DNA of 64,000 nucleotides from Bryobacterales bacterium (lineage in GTDB: Bacteria > Acidobacteriota > Terriglobia > Bryobacterales > Bryobacteraceae), in the NCBI GenBank assembly GCA_003164035.1, contig PLRS01000017.1:1-64000 (forward strand). Reading direction: 5' to 3'. Positions 17,197 to 25,539 of the stretch are shown one piece after another (position 1 is the first letter of the stretch; the number at the start of each line of letters is the position of its first letter). Position numbers and translations under genes: made by a program. Under the pieces are notes generated by a model that saw nothing but the letters and a program-made list of their open reading frames with translations, ran no database searches and was not told the origin of the DNA.

Positions 17197-17367
17197 GAGC
17201 CACCTTCACCTATTATTATGACTCGACCCGGGGAGCCTGTGGGCAACTGACGGTAGTCGTAGGAGGGCTGCCTGGACGAGCGGCGCACCAAGCGTCATTT
17301 TAGGGTAATATCAGTAGGGATTGTTGGGCTTTAGCTTCGGCGTGCAGCTACGAGTCGGGAGGCGCTG

Positions 17368-17895
17368 GTGAAGATGGATGACGAAAGGGCGGTTGCGCCG
17401 GAAGAGCGGAAACCATTGCGGCGGAACCTGTTGCTGGGCGCGATGTTCGGCATGGGAGCCGCGATCGGGACGGCACTCGGTTTGCCGGCTGTGATTTATC
17501 TCTTCTTTTCACCCAAGTCTCGCAAACCGTCGGAATGGACCGAAGCCGGCGGCATCGCCGCCATTCCGCCCAACGCGCCGGTCGAGATTGCGTTTCACCG
17601 CAAACGCGTGGACGGGTGGAAGGTGGTCAGTGAAAAAACAACGGCCTGGGTAGTCAAACATCCCGATAACACGGTCACGGCTTTCGGCCCGCAATGCACC
17701 CATCTGGGGTGCGCTTACCATTGGACAGAGGCGGGGAGCGGATTCCTGTGCCCGTGTCACACTTCCCTGTTTTCGATCGACGGCAAGGTCCTCAGCGGCC
17801 CCGCGCCGCGTCCTTTGGACCGTTACGACACTAAGATCGAAGCCGGGAAACTGTTCATCGGGCGGCTGCGCCCGTCGGTGGAGACACGGGCATGA
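17368..17895 (+). CDS. Rieske iron-sulfur protein of a bc-type complex
   Basis: 175-residue membrane-anchored Rieske subunit that passes electrons from quinol to cytochrome c. A single N-terminal membrane segment (about 22-48) anchors the Rieske domain. Cluster ligands are Cys110-x-His112 and Cys128-x-x-His131, with the disulfide pair Cys115 and Cys130, in CTHLGC and CPCH. A gggagg site precedes the GTG at 17368; an ATG two codons on is also possible. The stop overlaps the start of the cytochrome b gene by 4 bp (ATGA), so both subunits are made together. Confidence 0.93.
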   Translation: MKMDDERAVAPEERKPLRRNLLLGAMFGMGAAIGTALGLPAVIYLFFSPKSRKPSEWTEAGGIAAIPPNAPVEIAFHRKRVDGWKVVSEKTTAWVVKHPDNTVTAFGPQCTHLGCAYHWTEAGSGFLCPCHTSLFSIDGKVLSGPAPRPLDRYDTKIEAGKLFIGRLRPSVETRA

Positions 17896-19526
17896 AAGCC
17901 ACTCTCGAAAGAGTCGCCGCTTGGATCGACGAGCGCACCGGGCTTTATACGGCGGGCCGCGGTTTCTTTGAAGAGAAGATTCCAGCCTCCAGCGGATGGC
18001 ATCAGGTGTTCGGCAGCGTGGCTCTGTTTCTGGTTCTAACCCAGGCCTTCACCGGCATCTTACTGGCATTCAATTACGCTCCCACGCCGGGCGAAGCCTA
18101 TAACAGCCTGCGCTACATTTTGACCGAAGTCACTTGCGGACGCCTGATTCGGGGATTGCATCACTGGGGCGCCAGCATGCTGATCGTGGTGGTGGTGCTG
18201 CACATGGTGCAGGTTTTCTTATGGGGCGCTTATAAGAAGCCGCGGGAGAGCACCTGGATCGTGGGCGTGGTATTGCTGCTGCTGACGCTGACTTACGGGC
18301 TGACCGGATACCTTCTTCCTTGGGACAACCGGGCCTATTGGGGAACCGTGGTGGCGACCAACATCGCCGCGCAGCTCCCGCTGGTGGGTCCGCTGATGGC
18401 CCGGCTTCTCGGCGGAGAAGGCGCCGTTGGGGTGGTGACGTTTGCCCGCTTCTACGGGCTGCACGTGCTGTTGCTGCCGCCGGCCACCATGCTCCTGATC
18501 GGGCTGCACGTATTCCTGGTGCGCAAGCACGGCGTGGCGCCCGGGCCGGGGGATGAAGGTCTGTCGAAAAAGCCGTTCTTTCCCGGGCAGGTTTTCAAGG
18601 ATACGGTGGCGATCTTCTTCGCGTTCGCGATCTTGTTCCTGCTGGCGGTGGCGGTGCGGGTGCCGCTCGAACAGCTCGCCGATCCGGGAGACACATCCTA
18701 TATTCCGCGGCCAGAGTGGTATTTCCTGTTCCTGTTTCAGACACTGAAGCTATTCAATGGACCGCTGGAACTGGTGGGCAGCGCGGTGCTGCCGGGCCTG
18801 GCGGTAATGGCGCTGATTCTGGTTCCGTTCATCGATCGCGGCAAGCTGGTGAAAGTGACCCGCCGCACGGTGGCGATTGCGGTTGTGGCGCTGGCCGCCA
18901 TCGGCTGGACCGGGCTGACGGCGGCCGCCGTGAAGAGCACTCCCAGCGAAGCGCTCGCGGCACAAGTGGATTATTCGGGGCCCACGGCCTGGATTCAGCT
19001 TTCGCCCGAGGAACTGGCTGGGGTGGCATACTTTCGACAGGAAAACTGCGTGAGCTGTCACGCCTTCGGCCGCGCCTCGGACGGTCCGGACCTGAGCCGA
19101 GGCTTGATTCACCGCGACGCGGCCTGGATGATCCGGCACTTCAAGGATCCGGCCGGGATGCGGCCCGGAAGCTCGATGCCGGCGGCCGGGCTTAGCGACG
19201 CGCAACTGAACTCGCTGGCGGCGTTTCTACTCAGGCTGAATCCGGACAATGCCACCGTTCTAGCCGATGCGCCGGAGTTTGCCACCCAGGGCGCGCTGGT
19301 TTACCAGTCTCATCAATGCAGCGCCTGCCACCGCGTGAACGGAGTGGGCATGACGATCGGCCCGGCGCTGAACGGCTTGGCCAGGCGGCAGACGCGCAGT
19401 TGGGTCGCCGACCACTTCGCCAATCCGCAAAAGCTATCTCCCGGAACGTCGATGCCGCCTTATAAGTTCTCGCCCAAGGAGCTCGATAACCTCATGTCTT
19501 ATTTGTTCTCGCTGCCGGAGTCATGA
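17892..19526 (+). CDS. Cytochrome b fused to a diheme cytochrome c
   Basis: 544-residue fusion. Residues 1 to about 350 are a full-length cytochrome b with bis-His segments (GLHHWGASM and VLHMVQVF around 88-106; FYGLHVLLL and IGLHVFLVRKH around 187-217), the quinol-site PEWY motif at 274-277 and further membrane helices. The C-terminal part carries two c-type heme motifs: CVSCH (386-390) and CSACH (476-480), each with a later Met-containing loop (SSMPAAG, TSMPPYK). It therefore combines cytochrome b and the electron-exit cytochrome in one chain, with the Rieske protein encoded immediately before. It overlaps the next gene by 4 bp. Confidence 0.92.
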   Translation: MKATLERVAAWIDERTGLYTAGRGFFEEKIPASSGWHQVFGSVALFLVLTQAFTGILLAFNYAPTPGEAYNSLRYILTEVTCGRLIRGLHHWGASMLIVVVVLHMVQVFLWGAYKKPRESTWIVGVVLLLLTLTYGLTGYLLPWDNRAYWGTVVATNIAAQLPLVGPLMARLLGGEGAVGVVTFARFYGLHVLLLPPATMLLIGLHVFLVRKHGVAPGPGDEGLSKKPFFPGQVFKDTVAIFFAFAILFLLAVAVRVPLEQLADPGDTSYIPRPEWYFLFLFQTLKLFNGPLELVGSAVLPGLAVMALILVPFIDRGKLVKVTRRTVAIAVVALAAIGWTGLTAAAVKSTPSEALAAQVDYSGPTAWIQLSPEELAGVAYFRQENCVSCHAFGRASDGPDLSRGLIHRDAAWMIRHFKDPAGMRPGSSMPAAGLSDAQLNSLAAFLLRLNPDNATVLADAPEFATQGALVYQSHQCSACHRVNGVGMTIGPALNGLARRQTRSWVADHFANPQKLSPGTSMPPYKFSPKELDNLMSYLFSLPES

Positions 19527-20635
19527 GCGTCATGAAGAGAATTAGAATCGCGTTCGCTTTCGCGCCGTTGCTCTTGACGGTACTGACAGCGGCGGCTTGG
19601 GCACAAGACGCTCCGCATACGGCGCTGCCGCCACTTCCCGCGCCTCTCGGAGTGCCGAAGCCGGGGCAGGCGACCGACGCTCCGTACGCTCCCCAGCCCA
19701 TCCTGCCCGGCGGCGTGGTGGTGGCCCTTTACCCGCCCGGCTCGCCTTTCCTCAAAATGGAGCGCGTCCGCGAGGCCGAACAGTACAACATGAGCCAGAC
19801 CGTGCCGGGGCGCATCAACAGTATCGTCAATATTCATAACCCGTCCATCGAAGTACATACGGTCGATCGCGGGCTGAATACGGGCGCGGTGGTGATTCTG
19901 GCGGCGGGCGGCGGGCACAACACCCTGAACGTCGGCTCGGAAGCCGCCGATTTCGTTCCGTTCTTTTATAACTACGGAGTCAACACCGTGATTCTGCGCA
20001 ATCGCCTGCGCCGCGACGGTTACAACCCTCAGACCGACGAAGTGAACGATGCCCTTCAGGCCATCCGCCTGGTGCGCGCCTACGCCAAGGAATGGAGCAT
20101 CGACCCGAACAAGATCGGCATCATGGGCTTTTCGGCGGGCGCGGAGTTAGCAGCCGCGGCGGCGGTCCTGTTTCCGGATTTCGACAAAACCAACAGTGGC
20201 CCGAGCGATCCTCTGGCGGGAACAACCTCGCGGGCGGACTTCGCGGGTATTATCTATCCCGGTCCCTCGCCCTTCGCCCGCAATCGCACGGCGCCGCCGA
20301 TTCCGCGCAATGTTCCGCCCGCGTTCCTGGTTTGCGGCGGCTCGGGCGACCGTGTACACGCGGTCTGGGCGGTCGAATACTTTTCCGCCATGCTCGCTAT
20401 TAGCGTGCCGAACATCGAGATGCACATTTACGGCGCGGGCCGCCACCCGGGCGATGCCTTGCCCGATGGAAGCCACATGACCGGCGGGTTGACCGACCGC
20501 AACGACACCCCATTCGGCACGTGGCAATACCGCTTCATCGACTGGTTCCGCGATCTCGGCTATCTGCAAAAACCCGGCGTGGAAACTAAAGCCGCCAGGG
20601 ATACTGCCTCGTTCGCGAGTCAGCCCGCGCGGTGA
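19523..20635 (+). CDS. Secreted alpha/beta hydrolase (esterase-like)
   Basis: 370-residue exported hydrolase. A signal peptide covers about 1-28 (ending AAAWAQDA). The alpha/beta fold shows an oxyanion-type GGGH segment at about 129-132, nucleophile Ser204 in GFSAG, and a late His in AGRHPGDALPDG. It resembles carbohydrate esterases and BD-FAE-type enzymes. The ATG overlaps the cytochrome stop by 4 bp (ATGA), so it is translationally coupled to a respiratory complex; the reason is not clear. No domain links it to electron transfer. Confidence 0.8.
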   Translation: MSVMKRIRIAFAFAPLLLTVLTAAAWAQDAPHTALPPLPAPLGVPKPGQATDAPYAPQPILPGGVVVALYPPGSPFLKMERVREAEQYNMSQTVPGRINSIVNIHNPSIEVHTVDRGLNTGAVVILAAGGGHNTLNVGSEAADFVPFFYNYGVNTVILRNRLRRDGYNPQTDEVNDALQAIRLVRAYAKEWSIDPNKIGIMGFSAGAELAAAAAVLFPDFDKTNSGPSDPLAGTTSRADFAGIIYPGPSPFARNRTAPPIPRNVPPAFLVCGGSGDRVHAVWAVEYFSAMLAISVPNIEMHIYGAGRHPGDALPDGSHMTGGLTDRNDTPFGTWQYRFIDWFRDLGYLQKPGVETKAARDTASFASQPAR

Positions 20636-20664
20636 CCGAAAAAAGCCGAGATGACTCTCGGCCC

Positions 20665-20827
20665 GGGTGCTTAACCGATCTTGGGATTTCGCAGCATAGC
20701 CGCGGCAACCGCTCCCTCGCGGTCGCGGCTCGGTTACGAGCGCCGAGTATTTTCAGCCACTTACCGAGCCGCGACCGCAAGGGAGCGGTTGCCCGGAACG
20801 GATTTCCCCAAGATCGGTTAAGCACCC
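20665..20827. repeat. 162-bp MITE-like element, copy 1
   Basis: The element is bounded by inverted ends gggtgcttaaccgatcttgg / ccaagatcggttaagcaccc and contains an inner inverted pair of the family A core (20704-20793). A second copy in the same orientation lies at 60940-61101, with the same ends and very similar interior. No reading frame for a transposase is present. It fills the gap between the hydrolase and the GH79-like gene, whose stop codons face each other. Confidence 0.8.
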
Positions 20828-20867
20828 TCTCGGCTCCGCAGGCTTGACAGCCCGCGCCACGACCTTC

Positions 20868-22286
20868 TCAGGCAAATTGTACGATCGCCGCGCTGGCGGC
20901 GGGCAACTCGATTCTGAGCTGTCCATTGGTGATCGGCAGGATTCCGGGCTTCGCCGGGCTCCAGGCGCCTGACGGCGAGACCTCGGCGCCGCCCAGAGCG
21001 ATGCCGGCCTTCGCATCGATAGCCGGAGCGAGCAGGCGAATGGCGGAAGCCCGTTTTGCGGGAACGCGGCCATCGATATGGACAGTTAGAACGGACGCCG
21101 CCGCGCTCTTATTGATCAAGGTCAAAGTAACTGCCCCTTTGTCCGGCCGCGTGGCATAAGCCTTCAACCCGGCTGAGCCTGGGCCGGTCTCGGTCTTCAG
21201 CAGTTGGCCTTTGCCGGCTAGCGAGAAGGCCAGCATGCCATAATACTCCGGCTTGGCGGAGTAATGGCCCTGCTCGTCATCGCCGATGGGAGAGTAGGAA
21301 CTGATGAAGTCGAGCTGATTGACGCCGGTTTCCATGTTGACGCCGGCGCAGCCGTTTGCCGCGAGCGTAAACATATAGTCGAGCACCCACAGCGCGGCTG
21401 CCAGGGTGTCGCTCACACCGGGCCGCCCGCCGCCGGAAAAGGAGTTTACTTCGCAAATGCGGTACGGGACACCGCAGCTCGCCGAGGCGGCGCGCAACTG
21501 AGTGAGTTGCGGCTGCAGCTTTGGATCGGGGCCTAATAACTTTTCGATGGTGCTGGTTAGGTTCTGCCCTTCACGGTAGTAGTGATGAGCCAGAAGAACT
21601 GTATCCTTACCTTCATCGGCGGCAAAACGAGTTACCCAGTCGGTCTTTCCCGCCGCATCCGGCCCGGCAAATGGGATCGTTGGAAACTGCGCCCGCAGGG
21701 CGGTCTTGTAGCGGCGGTATTCGGCCAGCCAATCCTCATAGCCATATTCCGGCTTTCGGTGCTTGTTGCGGCCAAACAGGTCCGGTTCGTTGCCGATTTC
21801 GAAGGCCAGCAGTCTCTCCCCGGCGGCGCACAGCACTGCCTTCGCTTCCCGGACCGCGTCAGCTTCCGAACCCCGCCCGAGATTGAGCGTCCAAATCAGT
21901 TTCCATCCGGTGGCTTCGAGAAAGCCGCCCAGATCTCGCAGCACGGCATCGTTCACCACGGATCCGAAGGAAGTGGAAACAGCGGGAGCGGACGGGGAAT
22001 AACTAGCGAAGTCCGCGGTATTGCCGCCAATCCGGATGACGCCGCGTGCACCGAGCCTACGCACTAACTGCACATAAGCGCTGTTGGCGCCACTTAGCAG
22101 ACCTGGCCTGGCCACGGACGAGATCTCATATCCCAAACCCATGAAATCGGGTGCGATGGCACCTGCCGGCTGGTCTGTACGTACAGTTACCAGCAGCGGT
22201 TGCTCCACGGAGGCCGCGCGGGCGGAATGGGCAGCCAGAGCACCGGCACTTAGAAGACTGTTAGTGAGGAACTTACGACGATTCAT
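20868..22286 (-). CDS. Secreted GH79-like glycoside hydrolase
   Basis: 472-residue exported protein. The N-terminus MNRRKFLTNSLLSAG is Tat-like. A retaining (alpha/beta)8 barrel follows, with likely acid/base Glu167 in IGNEPD and nucleophile Glu279 in CEVNSFSGGG, then a C-terminal beta-sandwich (LINKSAAASVLTVHIDG and onward). The layout resembles GH79 beta-glucuronidase/heparanase-type enzymes, which attack glucuronic-acid-containing glycans. The GH127-like gene lies 15 bp upstream on the same strand, so the two probably form an operon acting on plant or microbial polysaccharide outside the cytoplasm. Confidence 0.75.
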   Translation of the reverse strand: MNRRKFLTNSLLSAGALAAHSARAASVEQPLLVTVRTDQPAGAIAPDFMGLGYEISSVARPGLLSGANSAYVQLVRRLGARGVIRIGGNTADFASYSPSAPAVSTSFGSVVNDAVLRDLGGFLEATGWKLIWTLNLGRGSEADAVREAKAVLCAAGERLLAFEIGNEPDLFGRNKHRKPEYGYEDWLAEYRRYKTALRAQFPTIPFAGPDAAGKTDWVTRFAADEGKDTVLLAHHYYREGQNLTSTIEKLLGPDPKLQPQLTQLRAASASCGVPYRICEVNSFSGGGRPGVSDTLAAALWVLDYMFTLAANGCAGVNMETGVNQLDFISSYSPIGDDEQGHYSAKPEYYGMLAFSLAGKGQLLKTETGPGSAGLKAYATRPDKGAVTLTLINKSAAASVLTVHIDGRVPAKRASAIRLLAPAIDAKAGIALGGAEVSPSGAWSPAKPGILPITNGQLRIELPAASAAIVQFA

Positions 22287-22301
22287 AGCTATCGATCCCC
22301 T

Positions 22302-24281
22302 CTATTGGGGTTCCCTAATGCCCGGCTGATCCGGCCCCAGGACCGGAAAGGACGTGATGCGCAGACGCGCGGCGGCGTAAGGGATGAGGGTTACCGGCGC
22401 ATCTTCGAGGCGGCTGGTTACCGGACCTTGGGGCGGAGGAGCGGCGCTATCGTCGACGATGACCCACTGCGGCAACCTGCGCGCTTTCGCCTCCAGTGCG
22501 ACCGGCGGCGAACTGTTGTTAAATGGCTGCCGGGCGATGGGCGCCTCTCGCACTTGAATGGACGTGGAAGGGTTCTTCAGATCGACTCTGAGGCCATAAT
22601 TCCAGGGGGACGTTGGGTAGACTTCCCAATCGGCTACCGGACCGGTCTGCTTGAGTTTGCTCCACGCTTCTCCGATGCGAAGAGAGTAGACCAGCGGCCC
22701 GCGCTCCACCGAAACCGAGCCATTGAACCCTTCTATCGCCCGGACGGGCATGGGCAGGGTGATCTCCACCCGGTCGCCCTTGCGCCATTCGCGTTCGATG
22801 CGGTGATAGGTGCCCGGCCGCAGTCCCTCCGCGTTTTGCCCGCCGGCCACAACCACGGGGTCGCGAGTCCACTCGGGTATGCGCAGATGCAGCGGAAACC
22901 GGAGCGGCGAGGCGGGGGAAACGGTCAGGCCGATCTTGTCGCGAAAGGGATACCCGGTGTCCTCTTCCACCAAAACGTCCACGCCCTTGATCTTCGTGCG
23001 TACCTCACAGGGGGCGTAAGCGGCGACGGCCAAACCATCGTCGGCGGAAGCCATCCATAGAGACGCCGTGAATTTCGGCCAGCCTTGATGAAGGTTGGCG
23101 GTGCAGCAACCGAAGTTCGGCTCGAGGCCGAACAGGTTCGATTCGGGGCCGTTGGTAGTCCAGTCGCGGCGGCCGAGTGATACCAAGGCCTGATTCGGCT
23201 GCTGGTCGTACTGGTGACTCCATTGATCCGCGGTCTGACCGCCGGGCAGGGGATTGAAGGCGATCTTCTCCAGCCGGTCTCCCAGGCGTGGGTCGCCGAG
23301 CACGGCCAGGTCCAATTCCAGAGAGAACATCGCTTCCACCACCGCGCACAGCTCGATTCCTTGCGATGGGTTGCGGCCGGCGAAGTGTTCGTCGGCGCTG
23401 AAGATCCCATTGGGGAGGCTCTCAAACTTATCGAGCATAGCGAGCATCAGTTCGGTGCCCGATCGATCGGCGGGGTCGTGAGAGACCAGGTACCACAGCG
23501 CGGCGGTTTTCAAGGCCATGGCATGGTTGACGCCATGGCTTTCGTGTTTATCCTGCCCGGGTGCGATGCGGCCGGTGAATGGGAAATGTTCGTAGAACTT
23601 TCGCCAGTCGAAACCTTGCGCTTTCAGTTGATGGGCCAGATCGAGCAGCTTGGCGTCGCCGGTCCGGTTGTAGAGCCAGAGCAGGCTGGCCAGTTCGTCC
23701 TGCCAGCGATAGATAGCCCAGCTCTTCAGCGGTTCGGTGGGCAGCATTCGCGACTGATAGGCGAAATACTTCTCCATCACCGGGATCACCCGCGCGTCGC
23801 CGGTCGCCTCCTGGAACTGAGTGAGCACCTTCAGCATGATCATGATGGGCCACCAGTCCTTGTTTTTTTCGGGACCGATGGAGCCGTCGGGCCGCTGCCG
23901 GTCGAGCGTCCAGTCGACCCACGGTTTCACTTTGGCGATCAGTTTCGGATCGTCCAGGAGGTAGGCGAGCGGCAGCAGACCATCGAGATAATAGGGCCCG
24001 CGTTCCCATCCCTCGCCGGAGCCGCCGAGCCAGGCGGAGTTGGAGCCGACGTCGGGCCAGAACTCGCCCAGGTGACCGGTGATGCCCTCGGCCTGGATGC
24101 GGAGTTGGTCCTTCAACCAGCCGGCCGGCTTCACCGAGGTCAGCGGCAGCCGGTAGAATGCGCTGGCCGCGAGCGGAGGCCGGTTCTTCACCAGGTCTTC
24201 AAGCTGCGGCGCGGCTGCCAGGGCGCCAATCGTGGCAGCCGTACATCCCAGAAAAGTCCTGCGGGTAAGATCGTTGTCCAT
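22302..24281 (-). CDS. GH127/DUF1680-type beta-L-arabinofuranosidase-like protein
   Basis: 659-residue protein with a Tat-type signal (RRTFLGCTAATIGALAAA). The (alpha/alpha)6 barrel shows the DUF1680 features: the GRGEGW-like GGSGEGWERGPYYLDGLLPLAY, and EPNFGCCTANLHQGWPKF, which contains the Cys-Cys of the zinc/thiolate active site, then C-terminal beta-sandwich domains (FPLHLRIPEW). Characterised relatives release beta-L-arabinofuranose from plant hydroxyproline-rich glycans; the sugar here is not certain. The ATG at 24281 is chosen because it places the Tat motif near the N-terminus; an aggag lies 11 bp upstream. Confidence 0.85.
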   Translation of the reverse strand: MDNDLTRRTFLGCTAATIGALAAAPQLEDLVKNRPPLAASAFYRLPLTSVKPAGWLKDQLRIQAEGITGHLGEFWPDVGSNSAWLGGSGEGWERGPYYLDGLLPLAYLLDDPKLIAKVKPWVDWTLDRQRPDGSIGPEKNKDWWPIMIMLKVLTQFQEATGDARVIPVMEKYFAYQSRMLPTEPLKSWAIYRWQDELASLLWLYNRTGDAKLLDLAHQLKAQGFDWRKFYEHFPFTGRIAPGQDKHESHGVNHAMALKTAALWYLVSHDPADRSGTELMLAMLDKFESLPNGIFSADEHFAGRNPSQGIELCAVVEAMFSLELDLAVLGDPRLGDRLEKIAFNPLPGGQTADQWSHQYDQQPNQALVSLGRRDWTTNGPESNLFGLEPNFGCCTANLHQGWPKFTASLWMASADDGLAVAAYAPCEVRTKIKGVDVLVEEDTGYPFRDKIGLTVSPASPLRFPLHLRIPEWTRDPVVVAGGQNAEGLRPGTYHRIEREWRKGDRVEITLPMPVRAIEGFNGSVSVERGPLVYSLRIGEAWSKLKQTGPVADWEVYPTSPWNYGLRVDLKNPSTSIQVREAPIARQPFNNSSPPVALEAKARRLPQWVIVDDSAAPPPQGPVTSRLEDAPVTLIPYAAARLRITSFPVLGPDQPGIREPQ

Positions 24282-24461
24282 GCCGAGGGCTACTCCTTCC
24301 TCTTGGTTGTAGCGCGATTCGGGCGGCGATGGAGAGGATGGCCGCGGGGGCATGCGGACCTGGCAGGCGGAACCGCCCAACCCGAACCACTTTCACCCCT
24401 CGGGCACGCGCGACGCGGGCTGTCGAGCCTGCGGAGCCGGGAGTCGTCTCGGCTCTTCCCG

Positions 24462-24677
24462 CTATTCGGGCTCGGCGTCTACTCCAGCCACGGCCAGGGC
24501 CGAATCCACTTCGGCCGGGCGGAGGCGCGTGGCGTCGTATTCCACCGTCAGTGTGTCGAGGCTGGGCGCGAGAACCAGCTTCTGGATGCCGTAGAGCGCG
24601 TGAGCCTGGGCCAGGCGCGCCAGCGCGGCTTCATCGGGTGGCTTCAACAGGCGGAAGCGCTTTTCGACCTTGGTCAT
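24462..24677 (-). CDS. Small HMA-fold-like protein without CxxC
   Basis: 71-residue protein with a predicted beta-alpha-beta-beta-alpha-beta order (RFRLLKPPDEAALARLAQA.., LVLAPSLDTLTVEYDATRL.., EVDSALAVAGVD), like heavy-metal-associated domains, where the last helix is introduced by 'sp..dv..al..aG'. The metal-binding CxxC is absent, and no Cys is present at all. It follows thiD by 39 bp on the same strand. The function is unknown; a heavy-metal role is unlikely. Confidence 0.55.
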   Translation of the reverse strand: MTKVEKRFRLLKPPDEAALARLAQAHALYGIQKLVLAPSLDTLTVEYDATRLRPAEVDSALAVAGVDAEPE

Positions 24678-24716
24678 TGGAATTCCAGAATACCAGAGAG
24701 AAACAACCTGGCTCGC

Positions 24717-25511
24717 TTATTTCAACCCGCCATCGGCGTGGTGATTCAGCGGGCCGTTCCCGCGGCCAAATCCGGGGTTGGTGCGAATCGCCTCCTCCAC
24801 GAATCGGCGCGCCGTTGCGACCGCGTCCCACAGCGGGACGCCACGCGCCAGACCCGCGGTAATCGCCGCCGAGTAAGTGCAGCCCGTGCCGTGCGTGTGG
24901 CGCGTGACGATTCGAACGCCGGCGAATTCGCGAAAGCTCTCACCGTCGAAACCGATATCCACCGGCTCACCCGCCAGGTGCCCGCCCTTGACCAGCACCG
25001 CCCGCGCGCCCAGCCGGATCAGTTCGCGCGCCGCCAGCCGCATGTCTTCGGGCGTGGCGATTCCGAACCCGGTCAGCGCCTCGGCTTCCGCCAGGTTCGG
25101 TGTCAGCAGCGCCGCCAGGGGCATGAGCTCGCTCCGCAACGCCGATAGCGTGTCCCCCTCGGCGAATGCCAGGCCTTGCTTCCCGCTCATGACCGGATCG
25201 ACCACCAGCGGAAAGGCAAAATTGCGCGCGGCCTCCGCCACCGCTCGCACCACCGCCGCCGATCCCAGCGCTCCGGTCTTGGCGGCGTCGGGCGGAATAT
25301 CCTCCAGCACGGCCGCTATCTGTTCGGCCACCAGCTCCGCCGCCAGCACCTCCACGCGCGACGAGCGCACCGTGTTCTGTACCGTGATGAGCGTCGGAAC
25401 CGCCTCACCGTAAACGCCGAATTGATGAAAAGTCTTGAGATCCGCCTGAATTCCGGCCCCTCCGCTGGGGTCGGAGCCGGCAATACTCAACGCCACGCGC
25501 ACGGCCGTCAC
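24717..25511 (-). CDS. thiD: Hydroxymethylpyrimidine/phosphomethylpyrimidine kinase
   Basis: 264-residue ribokinase-fold enzyme that makes HMP pyrophosphate for thiamine synthesis. Landmarks: AGSDPSGGAGIQADLKTF near the N-terminus, LVVDPVMSGKQG in the middle, LTPNLAEAEALTG and the anion-hole segment HGTGCTYSAAITAGLARG with the catalytic Asp replaced in consensus position by Cys-type GTGC.S, as is normal for ThiD. The length is normal. The upstream NHL-protein gene ends only 28 bp away, so there is no room for a TPP riboswitch directly before it. Confidence 0.93.
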   Translation of the reverse strand: MTAVRVALSIAGSDPSGGAGIQADLKTFHQFGVYGEAVPTLITVQNTVRSSRVEVLAAELVAEQIAAVLEDIPPDAAKTGALGSAAVVRAVAEAARNFAFPLVVDPVMSGKQGLAFAEGDTLSALRSELMPLAALLTPNLAEAEALTGFGIATPEDMRLAARELIRLGARAVLVKGGHLAGEPVDIGFDGESFREFAGVRIVTRHTHGTGCTYSAAITAGLARGVPLWDAVATARRFVEEAIRTNPGFGRGNGPLNHHADGGLK

Positions 25512-25539
25512 ACTCGCATCATAACCGCTGGCGCCGTGC

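Noticed and set aside
15685-17250. 521-codon frame antisense to the glycyl radical enzyme
   Set aside because: The minus frame has the radical loop and Cys motif; the opposite frame is only open because of codon bias.
23214-25148. 644-codon + strand frame across GH127 and thiD
   Set aside because: It covers two solid minus-strand genes and the gap between them, and has no recognisable domain.
24512-25539. TPP riboswitch for thiD
   Set aside because: Only 28 bp separate thiD from the upstream gene, and no THI-box-like sequence was seen.
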